Notes: a model not told the origin generated them from the letters alone. 64,000 nucleotides of DNA from Xylocopilactobacillus apicola (GCF_033095985.1 NZ_AP026802.1:2232001-2296000), one strand, 5' to 3'. Numbered from the stretch's first letter, positions 37,150-47,157 are shown. Made by a program: numbers and translations.

Positions 37150-37473
37150 AATTTCCTCCTAATAAATTGTGATGCATCTAGTATACGAATTTGAGAAACC
37201 TCATACAAAAATGTACAAAATGAGAATTTTCTTTTTCTCGTTTTTGTACATTTTACCGTTGCTGATTACATCTTTCGAAATAATATTTTCAAAAATAAAA
37301 ACCTCCATATATATAATTGCATGCGATTTCACGCATACAACTAGAGTATACAGGAAGTTTTAAAGTAGTGGACTATTTCGTGGCAGAGAGTGGCCTATTT
37401 TGATGGCATTCTTCAGAAGTTCAAGCTAAATGCCGGTATTAAAGTAATTCAAATAAAATTCTAAACCGAAAAG

Positions 37474-37520
37474 AAAGGCTCACAATTCTGATTTTAAGAA
37501 TAACAGAATCGCGAGCCTTT
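37474..37520. terminator. Bidirectional hairpin after gene F
   Basis: Fourth copy of the AAAGGCTC(G/A)C hairpin, with the same one-base variant as the copy after gene E. Confidence 0.65.
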
Positions 37521-37568
37521 TAATATACGTCGGTTATTTGGTACATACGTTAACAGAACCAACACAAA

Positions 37569-37606
37569 AAGCTCCCAATTCAGTCTCTCGACTGTCTTGG
37601 AAGCTT
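37569..37606 (-). terminator. Rho-independent terminator of gene F
   Basis: Minus-strand AAGCTTCCAA/TTGGGAGCTT hairpin with TTTTT, as for genes A, D and E. Confidence 0.8.
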
Positions 37607-37663
37607 CTTTCTTTGGTACTTATGTTATGAACTCTTGTATTTAGCTTGTGCTAAAACCCAGTT

Positions 37664-40600
37664 CTAACGAATCTTTGCGTAATACAGGATTATTTCTTTG
37701 CCGTCAGTACCCATAGTTCCTTTCAGCTTACTTTCCTGACCCGGTATCAATGTATAGCCTCTCGGTGCTTTATGTGCACTGTCATTAATATCAAAGTCAT
37801 AATCTGAACCCTCCTCTATAGAAGTTTGGAAGTCTTTTAATCCTCTAACACCTCTTGTTGAAGGAAGTTGTTCCTTATGTATAACTTTCAAAATATGTGT
37901 TGCCTTTGATTGAGGGCTCAAATACACATTTATATCTTGAGATTGAGTTGTATATGTTGGATTTTCTGGCTGTTTCAGATTCATACTTGATAACTCACTA
38001 TTAGATGTATAGGAGTAGCCCGTATGAGCATTAATAAAGTCCGAAACATAATTACTTGCAGCATCTAATTTTAATACATCTCCCGTCCTATAAGAGGCTT
38101 TAGGATTAGAATTTGAATCAGGATTCTCTTTTGGAGTTACAGTTCCGAGTTCTTTCAACGTTTTAGCATCTAAAAAGTGAACTGTAATATTACTTTGTGC
38201 TTCACCAATAACATAAACTGTCTGAACTCCACTTGTAACACCATACACTAATTCTGGTTGCGTCAAACTACTTCCCAAATCATCTAACTCAGCTTTACTT
38301 GCTACATGATATCCTGCTGGAACATGTCCTTTGACCTCGTCACTATCTACCTTTAAGTTGTCGCCGGTTACATGTCCTGATGGGATATATGGCATACCTA
38401 CTTTCTTCGTAGGATCGGAAGCATTTACAAATTGGATTGAAATGTTATCTATTGAATCGGCTGTATAGTAATAAGTAACTTCATGTCCGCCATCAGCTGT
38501 TAGTTCCCATGTATCAGGTTGTTGATTTGGTACTATCGTATAGCCTGCAGGTGCCTTTTGTTCTGGATCATCTGGACTAACTGTTACGTTATCTCCGATT
38601 ATGCCACCTTTATAACTATTTCCAGTTCCAACTTCCCCCATGCCTGGTACAGGAGTAGCAGTGCCTTTAAGATAATGGTGAATCGTTACTCTGCTTGATG
38701 CATGACTTGTGCCATCAACTACATCTCCTGCTACATATACAGTTTGTGTCTGTGGAGTTGTTGAGAACTCTAGGTTTTTATCTGGCTGAGAATTACCATT
38801 CAGTTCACCATTTTCTGCATAGTGATAACCCGTTTGTTTCAGCGTGTTATCAATATAACTTCCAGCAGTTTTGCTTGTAAGATCTAAAGTATCGCCAGTC
38901 TTACCCTTTGGAGAATCAGTCTTAACAGTTTTACCATTCTTCGCGTTTACAAAGTTAATTGTAACGTTACTTTGTTCTTTAGCTGTGTAATAGAAGGTAA
39001 TATCACCTGTACTGTCAGGCTTAAACTTATAAGCTGTCTCTTTAGATTCAGAAGATAAAGTATACCCTGCTATTGGTGCTGTTGGTTGAACTTTGATAGT
39101 TTCTCCAACACGTCCATTCATTGTGATATCAGGCATTCCTGGAACGTTTGTTTCAGTATTATTCGGTCCTTTAATCTTATGATGAACAGTTAGTGCATTA
39201 CTTGCAGTAGTTTCTTTACCAACAACATAAACAATTGGATTTTCAGTTGGTGCTTGTGGTCCATACGTTGGATTTACGGGTCTTGTTAATCCCTTATCCT
39301 TCAATTCAGGATCAGTTGCCAATTGATATCCATTTGGCACTGCACTCTTGATCTCTGGATCATTACTTAGATCTAATTCATCCCCTGTGAAGTGGTTCTG
39401 AGGAGTGCTATGACCAACGATATCTTTGCCAGCACCATTGATGTTAACAAAGTCTACTGTGATGTTTGTTTGCGTATTTGCCGTGTAGTAGAAAGCAATT
39501 TCGCCCGGCTTGCTGTTATCAGTCTTAGGTTTGAACGTATAGTTAATGGTATTTTCGCCATTAGCTATGCTATAGCCTGGTACAGCTTGGGTTGGTTGGA
39601 CTGGGAGAATCTGTCCAACTCGTCCGCCCTTCTTGATATCATCCATCCCCGGTACTTTAACCGGCTTACCGTCTTTATCTTTCTTATCCTTAATGTAATG
39701 GTGGATGATTAAGGAGTTACTGTCATTCTCGCCAATGTCATCACCAATAACCCAAACTGCGGGATCTTGTTTCTGATCTGTATATGATGGATTCTTTGGC
39801 TGTTCAACCTTATTACCATTCTTATCCTTCAACTCATCTTCTTTAGCGACATGATATCCCGGTGGTAAATGTCCTGCCACATCTTTATCTACGATATCAA
39901 TCGTATCTCCAGTATGATGACCGGTTGGAGTGTAAGTAGGAGTTACTTCGTCACCTGTTGTTACGTCAGTAAAGTGAATGTGAATGTTGTCATTCTGGTC
40001 TGCCGTGTAGTAGAAGGTGATCTCTCCTGGCTTACTGTTGTCATCCTTTGGCTTGAAGGTATAGTCAACAGCTTGCGAAGTTGGATCTAGAGTATAACCT
40101 GCTGCTGCTTTTGTTGGTTTAACATTAATAGTCTGACCAACTCGTCCACCTTGTTTGATATCTGGCATCGTTGGTACTGGAACATCTTTACCATCTTTAT
40201 CCTTCATCATGTGATGGATGATTAATGCATTGGCATCATCTTTGCCAATTGTATCTCCAATAACCCAGATTGCGGGATCTTGTTTCTGATCTGTATATGA
40301 TGGATTCTTTGGCTGTTCAACCTTATTACCATTCTTATCCTTCAACTCATCTTCTTTAGCTACATGATATCCCGGTGGTAAATGTCCTGCCACATCTTTA
40401 TCTACGATATCTATCGTATCTCCCGTGTGATGACCAGTTGGCGTATATGTAGGTTCTACTGGATCACCTGTTGTTACATCAGTAAAGTGAATGTGAATGT
40501 TGTCATTCTGGTCTGCCGTGTAGTAGAAGGTGATCTCTCCTGGCTTACTGTTGTCATCCTTTGGCTTGAAGGTATAGTCAACAGCTTGCGAAGTTGGATC

Positions 40601-43600
40601 TAGAGTATAACCTGCTGCTGCTTTTGTTGGTTTAACATTAATAGTCTGACCAACTCGTCCACCTTGTTTGATATCTGGCATCGTTGGTACTGGAACATCT
40701 TTACCATCTTTATCCTTCATCATGTGATGGATGATTAATGCATTGGCATCATCTTTGCCAATTGTATCTCCAATAACCCAGATTGCGGGATCTTGTTTCT
40801 GATCTGTATATGATGGATTCTTTGGCTGTTCAACCTTATTACCATTCTTATCCTTCAACTCATCTTCTTTAGCTACATGATATCCCGGTGGTAAATGTCC
40901 TGCCACATCTTTATCTACGATATCTATCGTATCTCCCGTGTGATGACCAGTTGGCGTATATGTAGGTTCTACTGGATCACCTGTTGTTACATCAGTAAAG
41001 TGAATGTGAATGTTGTCATTCTGGTCTGGTGTGTAATAGAAGTTGATCTCTCCTGGCTTACTGTTGTCATCCTTTGGCTTGAAGGTATAGTCAACAGCTT
41101 GCGAAGTTGGATCTAGAGTATAACCTGCTGCTGCTTTTGTTGGTTTAACATTAATAGTCTGACCAACTCGTCCACCTTGTTTGATATCTGGCATCGTTGG
41201 TACTGGTACATCTTTACCATCTTTATCCTTCATCATGTGATGGATGATTAATGCATTGGCATCATCTTTGCCAATTGTATCTCCAATAACCCAGATTGCG
41301 GGATCTTGTTTCTGATCTGTATATGATGGATTCTTTGGCTGTTCAACCTTATTACCATTCTTATCCTTCAACTCATCTTCTTTAGCTACATGATATCCCG
41401 GTGGTAAATGTCCTGCCACATCTTTATCTACAATATCAATCGTATCTCCAGTATGATGACCGGTTGGAGTGTAAGTAGGAGTTACTTCGTCACCTGTTGT
41501 TACGTCAGTAAAGTGAATGTGAATGTTGTCATTCTGGTCTGCCGTGTAGTAGAAGGTGATCTCTCCTGGCTTACTGTTGTCATCCTTTGGCTTGAAGGTA
41601 TAGTCAACAGCTTGCGAAGTTGGATCTAGAGTATAACCTGCTGCTGCTTTTGTTGGTTTAACATTAATAGTCTGACCAACTCGTCCACCTTGTTTGATAT
41701 CTGGCATCGTTGGTACTGGTACATCTTTACCATCTTTATCCTTCATCATGTGATGGATGATTAATGCATTGGCATCATCTTTGCCAATTGTATCTCCAAT
41801 AACCCAAACTGCGGGATCTTGTTTCTGATCTGTATATGATGGATTCTTTGGCTGTTCAACCTTATTACCATTCTTATCCTTCAACTCATCTTCTTTAGCT
41901 ACATGATATCCCGGTGGTAAATGTCCTGCCACATCTTTATCTACGATATCTATCGTATCTCCCGTGTGATGACCAGTTGGCGTATATGTAGGTTCTACTG
42001 GATCACCTGTTGTTACATCAGTAAAGTGAATGTGAATGTTGTCATTCTGGTCTGGTGTGTAATAGAAGGTGATCTCTCCTGGCTTACTGTTGTCATCCTT
42101 TGGCTTGAAGGTATAGTCAACAGCTTGCGAAGTTGGATCTAAAGTATAACCTGCTGCTGCTTTTGTTGGTTTAACATTAATAGTCTGACCAACTCGTCCA
42201 CCTTGTTTGATATCTGGCATCGTTGGTACTGGTACATCTTTACCATCTTTATCCTTCATCATGTGATGGATGATTAATGCATTGGCATCATCTTTGCCAA
42301 TTGTATCTCCAATAACCCAAATTGCGGGATCTTGTTTCTGATCTGTATATGATGGATTCTTTGGCTGTTCAACCTTATTACCATTCTTATCCTTCAACTC
42401 ATCTTCTTTAGCGACATGATATCCCGGTGGTAAATGTCCTGCCACATCTTTATCTACGATATCAATCGTATCTCCAGTATGATGACCGGTTGGAGTGTAA
42501 GTAGGAGTTACTTCGTCACCTGTTGTTACGTCAGTAAAGTGAATGTGAATGTTGTCATTCTGGTCTGCCGTGTAGTAGAAGGTGATCTCTCCTGGCTTAC
42601 TGTTGTCATCCTTTGGCTTGAAGGTATAGTCAACAGCTTGCGAAGTTGGATCTAGAGTATAACCTGCTGCTGCTTTTGTTGGTTTAACATTAATAGTCTG
42701 ACCAACTCGTCCACCTTGTTTGATATCTGGCATCGTTGGTACTGGAACATCTTTACCATCTTTATCCTTCATCATGTGATGGATGATTAATGCATTGGCA
42801 TCATCTTTGCCAATTGTATCTCCAATAACCCAAACTGCGGGATCTTGTTTCTGATCTGTATATGATGGATTCTTTGGCTGTTCAACCTTATTACCATTCT
42901 TATCCTTCAACTCATCTTCTTTAGCGACATGATAGCCCGGTGGCAAATGTCCTGCCACGTCTTTATCTACGATATCAATCGTATCTCCAGTGTGATGTCC
43001 TGTTGGTGTATATACAGGGGTTACCTCTTTACCTGTAGTGACATCAGTAAAGTGAATATGAATGTTGTCATACTGATTTGCCGTGTAGTAGAAGGTGATC
43101 TCGCCTGGCTTCTTTGGATCAAAAGTATACGACGTTTCCTGTGAAGCTGGGTCTAAAGTATAACCAGGTGCTGCTGCTGTTGGCTGAACCTTAATAGTTT
43201 GACCTACTCGTCCGCCCTTCTTGATGTCCTTCATGCCAGGAACTGGAACTGGTTTACCATCTTTATCTGTCTTGCCTTTAATATAGTGATGAACAGTTAA
43301 AGCATTGGTGTCGTTCTCACCAATTGGATCGCCAATAACCCAGATTGATGGATACTGATCTTGGGCTGTATACGAAGGATTTGCGGGCTGTTCAACCTTC
43401 TTGCCATCTTTATCCTTCAACTCATCATCTTTAGCTACATGATAACCATCTGGGATATGGCCCGCCAAATCTGACTTAGGATTATCCTTCGGTGAACTAA
43501 AGTCTAATTCATCACCAGTGTGATGTCCTGTTGGTGTATAAGTCGGTTTTACTTCATTACCTGTTGAGACATCAGTAAAGCTAATGTGGATGTTGTCATA

Positions 43601-46600
43601 CTGATTTGCGGTATATTCGAAAGTGACCTCTTGATGCACTTGAGCGGCTTCTAGTTTCAAGGAAACATCTGGATGTGCAACAATTGTATAGCCTGCTGGT
43701 GCTGCCTGTTCTGGATCCCCTGCCTTAATGACTACAGTGCTTCCTACAAATCCACCTTTAAACGTATCACTCATGCCTGGAACATTAGTCTTTGTCCCTT
43801 TCAGATAATGATGAACTACGATCGAATTCTTACTGTCTGACGATGGTTTAACCTCGTCACCGGCAAGGAATACAGTTACCTCTTGGGCAGTTGGTTTATA
43901 TTCCATACCGGTTGTCTGAATGTTGCCGTTTAATTCATCAGGTGTTGTTGCATAGTGATAACCTGCTGGAATCTTACCCTTAACATAAGATCCATTTGCA
44001 CTAAGATCTAAAGTATCACCTGTCTTACCTTCTGGATTATCGGTAGCTAGTGTTTCCTTGGTCCGAGCGTTAACGAATTTAACCGTTATATTAGTGAGAG
44101 TATTAGCAGTATAGTAGTAAGTAATATCCTTGCCTAAGTTCGGTTGTAATACCCAAGTATAACTGCTTTGGTTAGGAACGATCGTGTAGCCTGCTGGTGC
44201 TGCATGTTCTGGATCCTTCGGATTGATAGTTATCGTGTCACCAAAATTACCACCCTTAATCGTATCTGTCATTCCCGGAACATCACGCTCTGGTTGACCT
44301 GGGGCAGCTTGAAGTTTATGATGAACGACTACTTGACTCTTAGGATTGCTGTTTGGATTGACCGGTGCACCTTGGTAAACCAAGTTAATGTGCTGATCTG
44401 AATCACCAAAAGTAAGCTTGTTGCTTGGCAACGGCGTTGGTGTGCCACTGTCAGTAGACTCTGCTCTCACAAAAGTATAATAACCAGTATTCCCTCCAAC
44501 TGGCAGACTTTGACTAGGACTCAAAGTGAAGTCTGAGCCATATAATCCACCGTGATCACCACTAGTCATCGCTCCACTAATGCCGGTCAAGAATTTCGGA
44601 TCAATTGCGTTACCCTTCTGATCAACATACTTCAATGTAATGTGTTTGGCATCAATTACCTTGACTGTGCTCTCACGATCTAGAGTCTGGTTGTTGTTAC
44701 CGTACGCGAACTTATATGTGACTTTATAAATGCCAGCCGTCTTTGTGATATCAGTATCCAGCACATCAGGACCACCAATAACGTTCTTAGTAACGTGCGT
44801 TAACTCACTCGCAAGCATGGTCTTGTTGCCGTTCTTACGTCCGGAAACAAAGTTGTCATCTGCGTTGAAAGTTTCGCCAACGTAGTAAGTACGATCTCTA
44901 ACACTGTAATCAAAACCAACATTCGGATCAGTAACAGCATACACTACGAAATTAGCTGTGCTGGTTGTTGAACCACCTTTATTGGCATTACCATATGTAT
45001 AAGTATAAGTAACAGTATACTTCCCTGGATTAGCAGTAACCGTTGCCAGATTAGAAACCACTTGTCCACTGGCATTCTTAACTACTGCACTTTGAACCTT
45101 CTCTTGTTTCAGCTGAGTTGCATCAACATCTAAACCACCATCGAAACAGTCAAATTTATCAAATTTATCACCAACGAAATAACTCATGTCCTTGGTCTTA
45201 ATTTGAGCCTGAGCTGTTAACTTCAATGATTGGTTCTCAGAAGCACTACCGTTTGGATCAGTAGCATAAACTACAACCTGGTGTTCGTTACCGACATCCA
45301 TTGACCCTGCAGGAATTGTAAATTTGAAATCATGAGTAGCAGAATCAGTGAATTGTGGTCCTTCAAACTCTACACGGGTTCCACTATCAATGGTGTAGTA
45401 ATATCTAATCTTACCGCCACCATTATTTGGATAATTGATCTTACCATTAACCGTGTAATCACCACCGGTATAGTTGTCAGTCATCTTATCCAAAGTAACT
45501 TTCGGCAATACTGCTGTATCTGATGAAAGACTGACCTGGTAACCAAAATGGCGTGTGCCATCATTCTTCAGATCTTTACCTTCCCAAATCATGTTGAGGG
45601 CTGAATCCCCGTAGCTAGCTGGCCAAGCAACAGTTCCCTTCTTTGGTGCTGTTGCAGAGGAAGCGGTCTTCTGACCAAGATCGGTTGGCTTTGTAAATCG
45701 TGTTTTGGTTTGCTGACCATTAAACCCGAAGTTTGAACCATCTGCAGCCCAGCCGGTTGGCGCACTTGGACCAGAGAAATCAACTTTTAGCTTATATCCA
45801 CCATATTGCAAATACAAACCTTGGTTCTCGCCAGTGTAGTAGAATGGTACGGCATCAGGTCCACTACCATCTCCTCCAACACTATATCCACCACCTAACA
45901 TGGTGTCATACATTGAACCGAACCAGAAATTCTTTAAATCTGGGTTCGGATTGTTAGGTTGAGCAACACTTGTAATATTACGAACATCAACGCTGTAATC
46001 GACAACACTACCCATTGGCATTAAAGTCATCGTAACATCAAGCGTGTAGGTGTAAGGTGTGCCAAATTTGAAATCACCAGTCGCCTTTAAAGTGATCGTC
46101 TTGTTTAGCTGATCAGTACCACTAGCCATGTTTTCAGTATTTGAGCTCGTTACCGACCAGAGACGCCAGTTGGTCCCGGTATCCATTGTCGACATATCAT
46201 TATTAATACCCGCAATAAATGGATAGGAATTATACTGGGCACCTCTTTGCCAGAGCCACCCTTTCTTACCACCATTTCCTTGCAAAATATTGAAATCAGG
46301 TACTAAATAGTTTGGTGCCTGATTGCGAACGTTGGTTCCCCAAACATAAGAATAAGACGAGGAAATTTGTCCATTTGCTAAAGCAGCTAGCGGTGCATCA
46401 CCAGGTCCTTGATATCCATTAAAGTAACTGAGCTTTAAATTACCGGTATGATCACTTCCGGCCTGCAAATAACCATCTAAAGCTTTAGAGTTAGACGCTG
46501 TTAATTGGTTAATATAATGTTGTTGGAATGTCTCAGATATTCTTCCTTGAATTCCATCGCGCATCAAATTACCCAAAGGAGAACTTGATTGACTATTATT

Positions 46601-46813
46601 CTGTAAGCCAGTTTCAAGCTTTGGTTGCTCTTGAACAACTGGCGCACTAGCATTGCCGCTAGCAACAGCTTTGGTTGAAGTTGAAGCTAAACCTAAACTG
46701 ATCCCAAATCCAAAGGTGGTAATCCCCGCTACGAGCCAGAGCTTACCAGCCTTATACATCTTGTAATGAACTTTCTCGTCCATTAAAATATGTTTCTTTC
46801 TATTAAGTTTCAC
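37664..46813 (-). CDS. Giant adhesin F: KxYKxGKxW signal, D-like head, eight stalk units, type-1 tail
   Basis: Largest gene in the window, 3049 residues. The start is GTG at 46813 behind AGGAGG. The signal contains YKMYKAGKLW. The head (about 80-430) is unrecognised but related to that of D (PDFNIL, GINNDM, then Ig-like SFVGDKFDKFD-type domains). A YVDQKGN MucBP-like domain and two or three divergent modules precede eight near-identical stalk units at residues about 1072-2450. Three more modules and the type-1 tail follow. No LPXTG, SLAP or membrane anchor is present. The 3' part is a mosaic: E-like up to YHYAENGELNGN, then A/D-like. Role inferred: very long surface adhesin. Confidence 0.88.
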   Translation of the reverse strand: MKLNRKKHILMDEKVHYKMYKAGKLWLVAGITTFGFGISLGLASTSTKAVASGNASAPVVQEQPKLETGLQNNSQSSSPLGNLMRDGIQGRISETFQQHYINQLTASNSKALDGYLQAGSDHTGNLKLSYFNGYQGPGDAPLAALANGQISSSYSYVWGTNVRNQAPNYLVPDFNILQGNGGKKGWLWQRGAQYNSYPFIAGINNDMSTMDTGTNWRLWSVTSSNTENMASGTDQLNKTITLKATGDFKFGTPYTYTLDVTMTLMPMGSVVDYSVDVRNITSVAQPNNPNPDLKNFWFGSMYDTMLGGGYSVGGDGSGPDAVPFYYTGENQGLYLQYGGYKLKVDFSGPSAPTGWAADGSNFGFNGQQTKTRFTKPTDLGQKTASSATAPKKGTVAWPASYGDSALNMIWEGKDLKNDGTRHFGYQVSLSSDTAVLPKVTLDKMTDNYTGGDYTVNGKINYPNNGGGKIRYYYTIDSGTRVEFEGPQFTDSATHDFKFTIPAGSMDVGNEHQVVVYATDPNGSASENQSLKLTAQAQIKTKDMSYFVGDKFDKFDCFDGGLDVDATQLKQEKVQSAVVKNASGQVVSNLATVTANPGKYTVTYTYTYGNANKGGSTTSTANFVVYAVTDPNVGFDYSVRDRTYYVGETFNADDNFVSGRKNGNKTMLASELTHVTKNVIGGPDVLDTDITKTAGIYKVTYKFAYGNNNQTLDRESTVKVIDAKHITLKYVDQKGNAIDPKFLTGISGAMTSGDHGGLYGSDFTLSPSQSLPVGGNTGYYTFVRAESTDSGTPTPLPSNKLTFGDSDQHINLVYQGAPVNPNSNPKSQVVVHHKLQAAPGQPERDVPGMTDTIKGGNFGDTITINPKDPEHAAPAGYTIVPNQSSYTWVLQPNLGKDITYYYTANTLTNITVKFVNARTKETLATDNPEGKTGDTLDLSANGSYVKGKIPAGYHYATTPDELNGNIQTTGMEYKPTAQEVTVFLAGDEVKPSSDSKNSIVVHHYLKGTKTNVPGMSDTFKGGFVGSTVVIKAGDPEQAAPAGYTIVAHPDVSLKLEAAQVHQEVTFEYTANQYDNIHISFTDVSTGNEVKPTYTPTGHHTGDELDFSSPKDNPKSDLAGHIPDGYHVAKDDELKDKDGKKVEQPANPSYTAQDQYPSIWVIGDPIGENDTNALTVHHYIKGKTDKDGKPVPVPGMKDIKKGGRVGQTIKVQPTAAAPGYTLDPASQETSYTFDPKKPGEITFYYTANQYDNIHIHFTDVTTGKEVTPVYTPTGHHTGDTIDIVDKDVAGHLPPGYHVAKEDELKDKNGNKVEQPKNPSYTDQKQDPAVWVIGDTIGKDDANALIIHHMMKDKDGKDVPVPTMPDIKQGGRVGQTINVKPTKAAAGYTLDPTSQAVDYTFKPKDDNSKPGEITFYYTADQNDNIHIHFTDVTTGDEVTPTYTPTGHHTGDTIDIVDKDVAGHLPPGYHVAKEDELKDKNGNKVEQPKNPSYTDQKQDPAIWVIGDTIGKDDANALIIHHMMKDKDGKDVPVPTMPDIKQGGRVGQTINVKPTKAAAGYTLDPTSQAVDYTFKPKDDNSKPGEITFYYTPDQNDNIHIHFTDVTTGDPVEPTYTPTGHHTGDTIDIVDKDVAGHLPPGYHVAKEDELKDKNGNKVEQPKNPSYTDQKQDPAVWVIGDTIGKDDANALIIHHMMKDKDGKDVPVPTMPDIKQGGRVGQTINVKPTKAAAGYTLDPTSQAVDYTFKPKDDNSKPGEITFYYTADQNDNIHIHFTDVTTGDEVTPTYTPTGHHTGDTIDIVDKDVAGHLPPGYHVAKEDELKDKNGNKVEQPKNPSYTDQKQDPAIWVIGDTIGKDDANALIIHHMMKDKDGKDVPVPTMPDIKQGGRVGQTINVKPTKAAAGYTLDPTSQAVDYTFKPKDDNSKPGEINFYYTPDQNDNIHIHFTDVTTGDPVEPTYTPTGHHTGDTIDIVDKDVAGHLPPGYHVAKEDELKDKNGNKVEQPKNPSYTDQKQDPAIWVIGDTIGKDDANALIIHHMMKDKDGKDVPVPTMPDIKQGGRVGQTINVKPTKAAAGYTLDPTSQAVDYTFKPKDDNSKPGEITFYYTADQNDNIHIHFTDVTTGDPVEPTYTPTGHHTGDTIDIVDKDVAGHLPPGYHVAKEDELKDKNGNKVEQPKNPSYTDQKQDPAIWVIGDTIGKDDANALIIHHMMKDKDGKDVPVPTMPDIKQGGRVGQTINVKPTKAAAGYTLDPTSQAVDYTFKPKDDNSKPGEITFYYTADQNDNIHIHFTDVTTGDEVTPTYTPTGHHTGDTIDIVDKDVAGHLPPGYHVAKEDELKDKNGNKVEQPKNPSYTDQKQDPAVWVIGDDIGENDSNSLIIHHYIKDKKDKDGKPVKVPGMDDIKKGGRVGQILPVQPTQAVPGYSIANGENTINYTFKPKTDNSKPGEIAFYYTANTQTNITVDFVNINGAGKDIVGHSTPQNHFTGDELDLSNDPEIKSAVPNGYQLATDPELKDKGLTRPVNPTYGPQAPTENPIVYVVGKETTASNALTVHHKIKGPNNTETNVPGMPDITMNGRVGETIKVQPTAPIAGYTLSSESKETAYKFKPDSTGDITFYYTAKEQSNVTINFVNAKNGKTVKTDSPKGKTGDTLDLTSKTAGSYIDNTLKQTGYHYAENGELNGNSQPDKNLEFSTTPQTQTVYVAGDVVDGTSHASSRVTIHHYLKGTATPVPGMGEVGTGNSYKGGIIGDNVTVSPDDPEQKAPAGYTIVPNQQPDTWELTADGGHEVTYYYTADSIDNISIQFVNASDPTKKVGMPYIPSGHVTGDNLKVDSDEVKGHVPAGYHVASKAELDDLGSSLTQPELVYGVTSGVQTVYVIGEAQSNITVHFLDAKTLKELGTVTPKENPDSNSNPKASYRTGDVLKLDAASNYVSDFINAHTGYSYTSNSELSSMNLKQPENPTYTTQSQDINVYLSPQSKATHILKVIHKEQLPSTRGVRGLKDFQTSIEEGSDYDFDINDSAHKAPRGYTLIPGQESKLKGTMGTDGKEIILYYAKIR
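39464..43600 (-). repeat. Eight tandem stalk-unit repeats of about 513 bp in gene F
   Basis: Exact 513-bp spacing from 39869 through 42434. The outermost units (toward the head) diverge. The same two subtypes (GDEVTP and GDPVEP) occur as in gene E, in a different order. The units are inverted relative to those in gene E. Confidence 0.93.
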
Positions 46814-46860
46814 ATGAATTCCTCCTAAAATGGTCTCTAATAATTATTACTAACAGAATC

Positions 46861-46869
46861 ATATTAACA
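46861..46869 (-). promoter_or_regulatory. Possible extended -10 promoter of gene F
   Basis: Minus-strand TGTTAATAT followed by GATTCTGTTAG, like the gene E promoter. The -35 box is weak. The rest of 46814-47157 is AT-rich and I see nothing else in it. Confidence 0.4.
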
Positions 46870-47157
46870 CAAAATTCTGGATATAAGTAGTCCCATTCTA
46901 ATTTGCACTAAAGTTTAATTTCTCAGGAACAGTTATATAGTGAATATATTCATCAGGATTTCAAATAGTTCATGATCTTGGATTGGTTTATAAAACTTGG
47001 ATCTTTAAACACTTCTTTGGTCGAAATCACAAAACATGCGCAATATATCTAATTCAGTTCTTGTTTGAAGTTATGCAGGTTATTAAAGCATTTAGGAATA
47101 TATACAATTGAAATTAACTTATTGAACGACGAGACTCTCTAACAAAAAATTGGATAC

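Larger units (their letters stand above)
29977..37408. mobile_element. Nested IS21-family island between genes E and F
   Basis: Terminal-type repeats (CCACTCTCTGCCACGAAATAG) occur near 29990 and, inverted, at about 36770-36795 and 37372-37396. Inside lie one disrupted plus-strand element, a minus-strand IS21 element (32212-34668), a 5'-truncated plus-strand element (34669 to about 36820) and the 3' remnant of the first istB. Only one of six ist genes is intact, so the island is probably immobile. Confidence 0.8.
37345..38524. repeat. Right arm of the 1180-bp inverted repeat (gene F tail to IS21 end)
   Basis: Reverse complement of 28861-30040. Homology of lower quality and the 513-bp repeats continue outward, so the E/F palindrome is really larger. 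The IS21 island is the spacer. Confidence 0.88.
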
